From positions 1 through 8,164 of the forward strand of contig JAFVDC010000175.1 of the NCBI GenBank assembly GCA_017478685.1: a stretch of 8,164 nt of DNA, read 5' to 3'. The translations under genes were made by a program, and so were the position numbers. Shown here piece after piece: positions 6,427-8,164 of the stretch. Below the pieces are notes generated by a model. That model was not told where the DNA came from, did no database searches, and was given only the letters and a program-made list of their open reading frames with translations. Source of the stretch: Bacteroidales bacterium (GTDB lineage: Bacteria; Bacteroidota; Bacteroidia; Bacteroidales; UBA932). The stretch's first letter is position 1, and each line of letters starts with the position of its first letter.

Positions 6427-6975
6427 GTGAAAGACAGAAAACTTCTAAACAGGGAACTTGGCCGCATTTCGGCCGAAGAATACCGCACCACAAGGCCCTC
6501 AAGCGGCGTGGTCCTGGTTCTGGACAATGTCCGCAGCGCCCACAACGTTGGCAGCGCTTTCCGCACCTCGGATGCCTTTGGTGTGGACAAGGTGTATCTT
6601 TGCGGGATATGCCCCGTGCCGCCTTCCCCGGAACTCCGCAAGGTGGCACTTGGCGCAGAGGAAGTTGTGCCATCGGAGCATGTGGATGACACTGTGGCAC
6701 TTGTGCGCAGCCTCCAGGCTTCCGGCTACACCGTAATTGCCGTGGAGCAGACGGTGAATTCCGTGAAGCTGGATGAATATGTCCGCGGAAAAGGCGGCAG
6801 CCCTGCTACGGACAAGAGAATTGCCCTTGTTTTCGGCAACGAGGTAGACGGCGTCCAGCAGTCCGTAGTGGATGCCTGCGACTTCTCCCTTGAAATCCCC
6901 CAGCGCGGCACCAAGCACTCCCTCAACGTCTCCGTTTCCGTTGGCGTGGTCCTTTGGGCCCTGGCCTGTAACTAA
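6427..6975 (+). CDS. SpoU/TrmH-family RNA 2'-O-methyltransferase
   Basis: A 182-residue SAM-dependent methyltransferase with a SPOUT knot fold, predicted to methylate ribose 2'-OH in tRNA or rRNA. The three SpoU motifs are visible. Motif 1 is LDNVRSAHNVGSAFRTSDAFG (about 32-52), with Asn40 and the likely catalytic Arg46. Motif 2 is ALVFGNEVDGV (133-143), with Asn138 and Glu139. Motif 3 is EIPQRGTKHSLNVSVSVG (156-173), with Ser165 and Asn167; the Met usual after IP is Gln here. There is no extra N-terminal RNA-binding domain, so it is a minimal type. The exact target nucleotide cannot be read from sequence. I chose the GTG at 6427 because relatives begin with a KL..EL.R.S.EE segment, found here at residues 5-18. 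The upstream in-frame ATG at 6367 lies before the -7 box and encodes an unrelated-looking extension. It is divergent from glyA and convergent with the DUF1015 gene. Confidence 0.9.
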   Translation: MKDRKLLNRELGRISAEEYRTTRPSSGVVLVLDNVRSAHNVGSAFRTSDAFGVDKVYLCGICPVPPSPELRKVALGAEEVVPSEHVDDTVALVRSLQASGYTVIAVEQTVNSVKLDEYVRGKGGSPATDKRIALVFGNEVDGVQQSVVDACDFSLEIPQRGTKHSLNVSVSVGVVLWALACN

Positions 6976-7000
6976 CTCTCCCTTAGTACTTTACGCAAAA

Positions 7001-7026
7001 TCGGGTGCACCTGCAAGTGCACCCGA
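7001..7026. terminator. Bidirectional hairpin between convergent genes
   Basis: TCGGGTGCAC (7001-7010) and GTGCACCCGA (7017-7026) form a perfect 10-bp stem with a six-base loop. On the minus strand the stem is followed by TTTT (6997-7000), giving a credible Rho-independent terminator for the DUF1015 gene, whose stop is 43 bases before it. On the plus strand it lies 25 bases after the methyltransferase stop but lacks a U-run (GAAGTTATA follows), so termination in that direction is less certain. Confidence 0.75.
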
Positions 7027-7068
7027 GAAGTTATAATGCGTTGATTTTTAGCGATTTGTGCGCCAGGA

Positions 7069-8164
7069 TTAATCAAGCGAGTGGATTGCCAGGCCGCTGC
7101 GGAGCTTGGGCTCAAACCATGTTGTTTTTGGAGGCATGATGTTGCCGGTGTCGGCAATGCGGATTAGCTGGTCCATGGAAACGGGATACAGCGCAAACGC
7201 AACTTTCATTTCTCCGGAGTCCACGCGGCGGGAAAGTTCCCCAAGGCCGCGGATACCGCCCACGAAGTCTATCCTCTTGTCTGTGCGGAGGTCCTTGATG
7301 CCAAGGATCTTGTCCAGGACAAGGTTGGAGAGGATGGTTACGTCAAGGACGCCGATGGGATCCGCGTCATTGTACCTGCCGGGTTTGGCCGTGAGGCTGT
7401 ACCACGTGTCTCCAAGGTACATGGAGAAATTGTGCAGGCCATTGGGAGCATAAGGCTTTGCGGGACGGCCGCAACGCGGTTTGGTTGCAACTGACACTTC
7501 GAAATCAGCTTCCAGGGCCTTCAGGAACTCTTCCTCCGAGAGGCCGTTCAGGTCCTTCACCACACGGTTGTAATCTATGATTGCGAGGTGACTTTGAGGG
7601 AAGCACACGGCCATGAACCAGTTGTACTCCTCCTCTCCCGTGTGGTGAGGATTCTGAGCTTTCTTCTCTGCGCCGACTCGTGCGGCGGCGGCGGTACGGT
7701 GGTGACCGTCGGCCACATAGAAGGCGTCTATCTGGGTGGTGAAGATTTCCGTAATGCGCCTAATGACGGCATCGTCGGATATTACCCAGAAGGCGTGGGT
7801 GAACTTGTTTTCATCCGTGAACTTGTATTCCGGTTTTCCGGAAGCGGCCTTTGCAACAATCTCGTTGAGCTCTTCATTGTCCTTGTATGCAAAGAACACG
7901 GGCTCTATGTTGGCGTTCTGGATGCGTACGTGCACCATGCGGTCGTCTTCCTTGTCCTTGCGGGTGAGTTCGTGTTTCTTGATTATGCCGTTTGCGTAGT
8001 CGTCCGTATGGGCGCAAAGAACTAGGCCGTACTGGGTGCGCTTGCCCATGGTCTGGGCATATACATAGTACTTCTCTTTCTCGTCCTGGACCAGCCAGCC
8101 TTTGGCCTTCCATTCCTTGAAGTTGGCCACCGCCTTGTCATAGGTGCGCTGCTCGTGTTCACCG
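7069..8164 (-). CDS. DUF1015 family protein, 5' end outside the window
   Basis: The visible 364 residues end at a TAA (7069-7071). The frame stays open to the right edge, so the start lies beyond the window. The GTG at 8130 is not the likely start, because GEHEQRTYDKA upstream fits the family. The sequence matches DUF1015 proteins (usually about 410-420 residues), so roughly 50 residues are missing. Key segments are YYVYAQTMG near the visible N-terminus, the central ADGHHRTAAAARVG (DGHHR at 7696-7710), and WFMAVCFPQ. Biochemical function is not established to my knowledge. From memory, the gene follows serC and serA in Bacteroides genomes, which hints at serine metabolism and suggests serA may lie just right of this window. 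The DGHHR motif recalls the ParB/sulfiredoxin-like archaeal serine kinase SerK, a lead rather than proof. A terminator-like palindrome follows at 7001-7026. Confidence 0.88.
   Translation of the reverse strand, partial: GEHEQRTYDKAVANFKEWKAKGWLVQDEKEKYYVYAQTMGKRTQYGLVLCAHTDDYANGIIKKHELTRKDKEDDRMVHVRIQNANIEPVFFAYKDNEELNEIVAKAASGKPEYKFTDENKFTHAFWVISDDAVIRRITEIFTTQIDAFYVADGHHRTAAAARVGAEKKAQNPHHTGEEEYNWFMAVCFPQSHLAIIDYNRVVKDLNGLSEEEFLKALEADFEVSVATKPRCGRPAKPYAPNGLHNFSMYLGDTWYSLTAKPGRYNDADPIGVLDVTILSNLVLDKILGIKDLRTDKRIDFVGGIRGLGELSRRVDSGEMKVAFALYPVSMDQLIRIADTGNIMPPKTTWFEPKLRSGLAIHSLD

Overview
The window looks like a chromosomal segment of a Bacteroidales/Bacteroidota bacterium with fairly GC-rich coding DNA. 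The main clues are BACON-type domains, Bacteroidetes-style promoters (a -33 TTTG box and a -7 TAnnTTTG box), almost no Shine-Dalgarno sequences, and housekeeping proteins (serine hydroxymethyltransferase, a SpoU/TrmH RNA methyltransferase, a DUF1015 protein) with Bacteroidales-like sequences. I cannot name the genus. An uncultured gut or rumen lineage is a guess.

Layout. Positions 1-665 are an AT-richer stretch with no intact gene. On the minus strand it carries a full-consensus Bacteroidetes promoter (278-308), a leader of tandem 10-bp units (231-270), and a start codon (223) opening a short reading frame. That frame resembles the extreme N-terminus of an AAA-type ATPase and then breaks, so it is probably a gene remnant. 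Between this and the first intact gene lies a strong nested hairpin (557-612).

Positions 666-6359 hold a compact four-gene minus-strand operon, listed here in transcription order. First is glyA (5016-6359). Two bases later comes a lipoprotein joining an Fn3-like domain, a (DDxP)9 linker and a DNA/RNA non-specific endonuclease (3676-5013). It overlaps by 7 bases a lipoprotein with three BACON-like domains (2477-3682). After a 17-base gap holding a textbook Shine-Dalgarno comes a secreted M6-family metalloprotease (666-2459). A cytoplasmic one-carbon/glycine enzyme therefore appears to head a transcript for three exported proteins.

glyA diverges from a SpoU/TrmH-family RNA methyltransferase gene (6427-6975, +) across a 67-bp gap. 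In that gap the two -7 boxes lie only 22 bp apart, and the methyltransferase mRNA may be leaderless with a GTG start. The methyltransferase gene converges on a DUF1015 gene (minus strand, 7069 to beyond the right edge), with a perfect 10-bp-stem palindrome between them that fits a shared terminator.

How the genes may work together (inference): glyA and DUF1015 both point to serine/glycine metabolism. The nuclease, BACON protein and protease form a surface or secreted set that could degrade extracellular nucleic acid and protein for nutrition or interaction with a host or competitors. Nothing here is a recognised defence system, CRISPR array, tRNA or intact mobile element.
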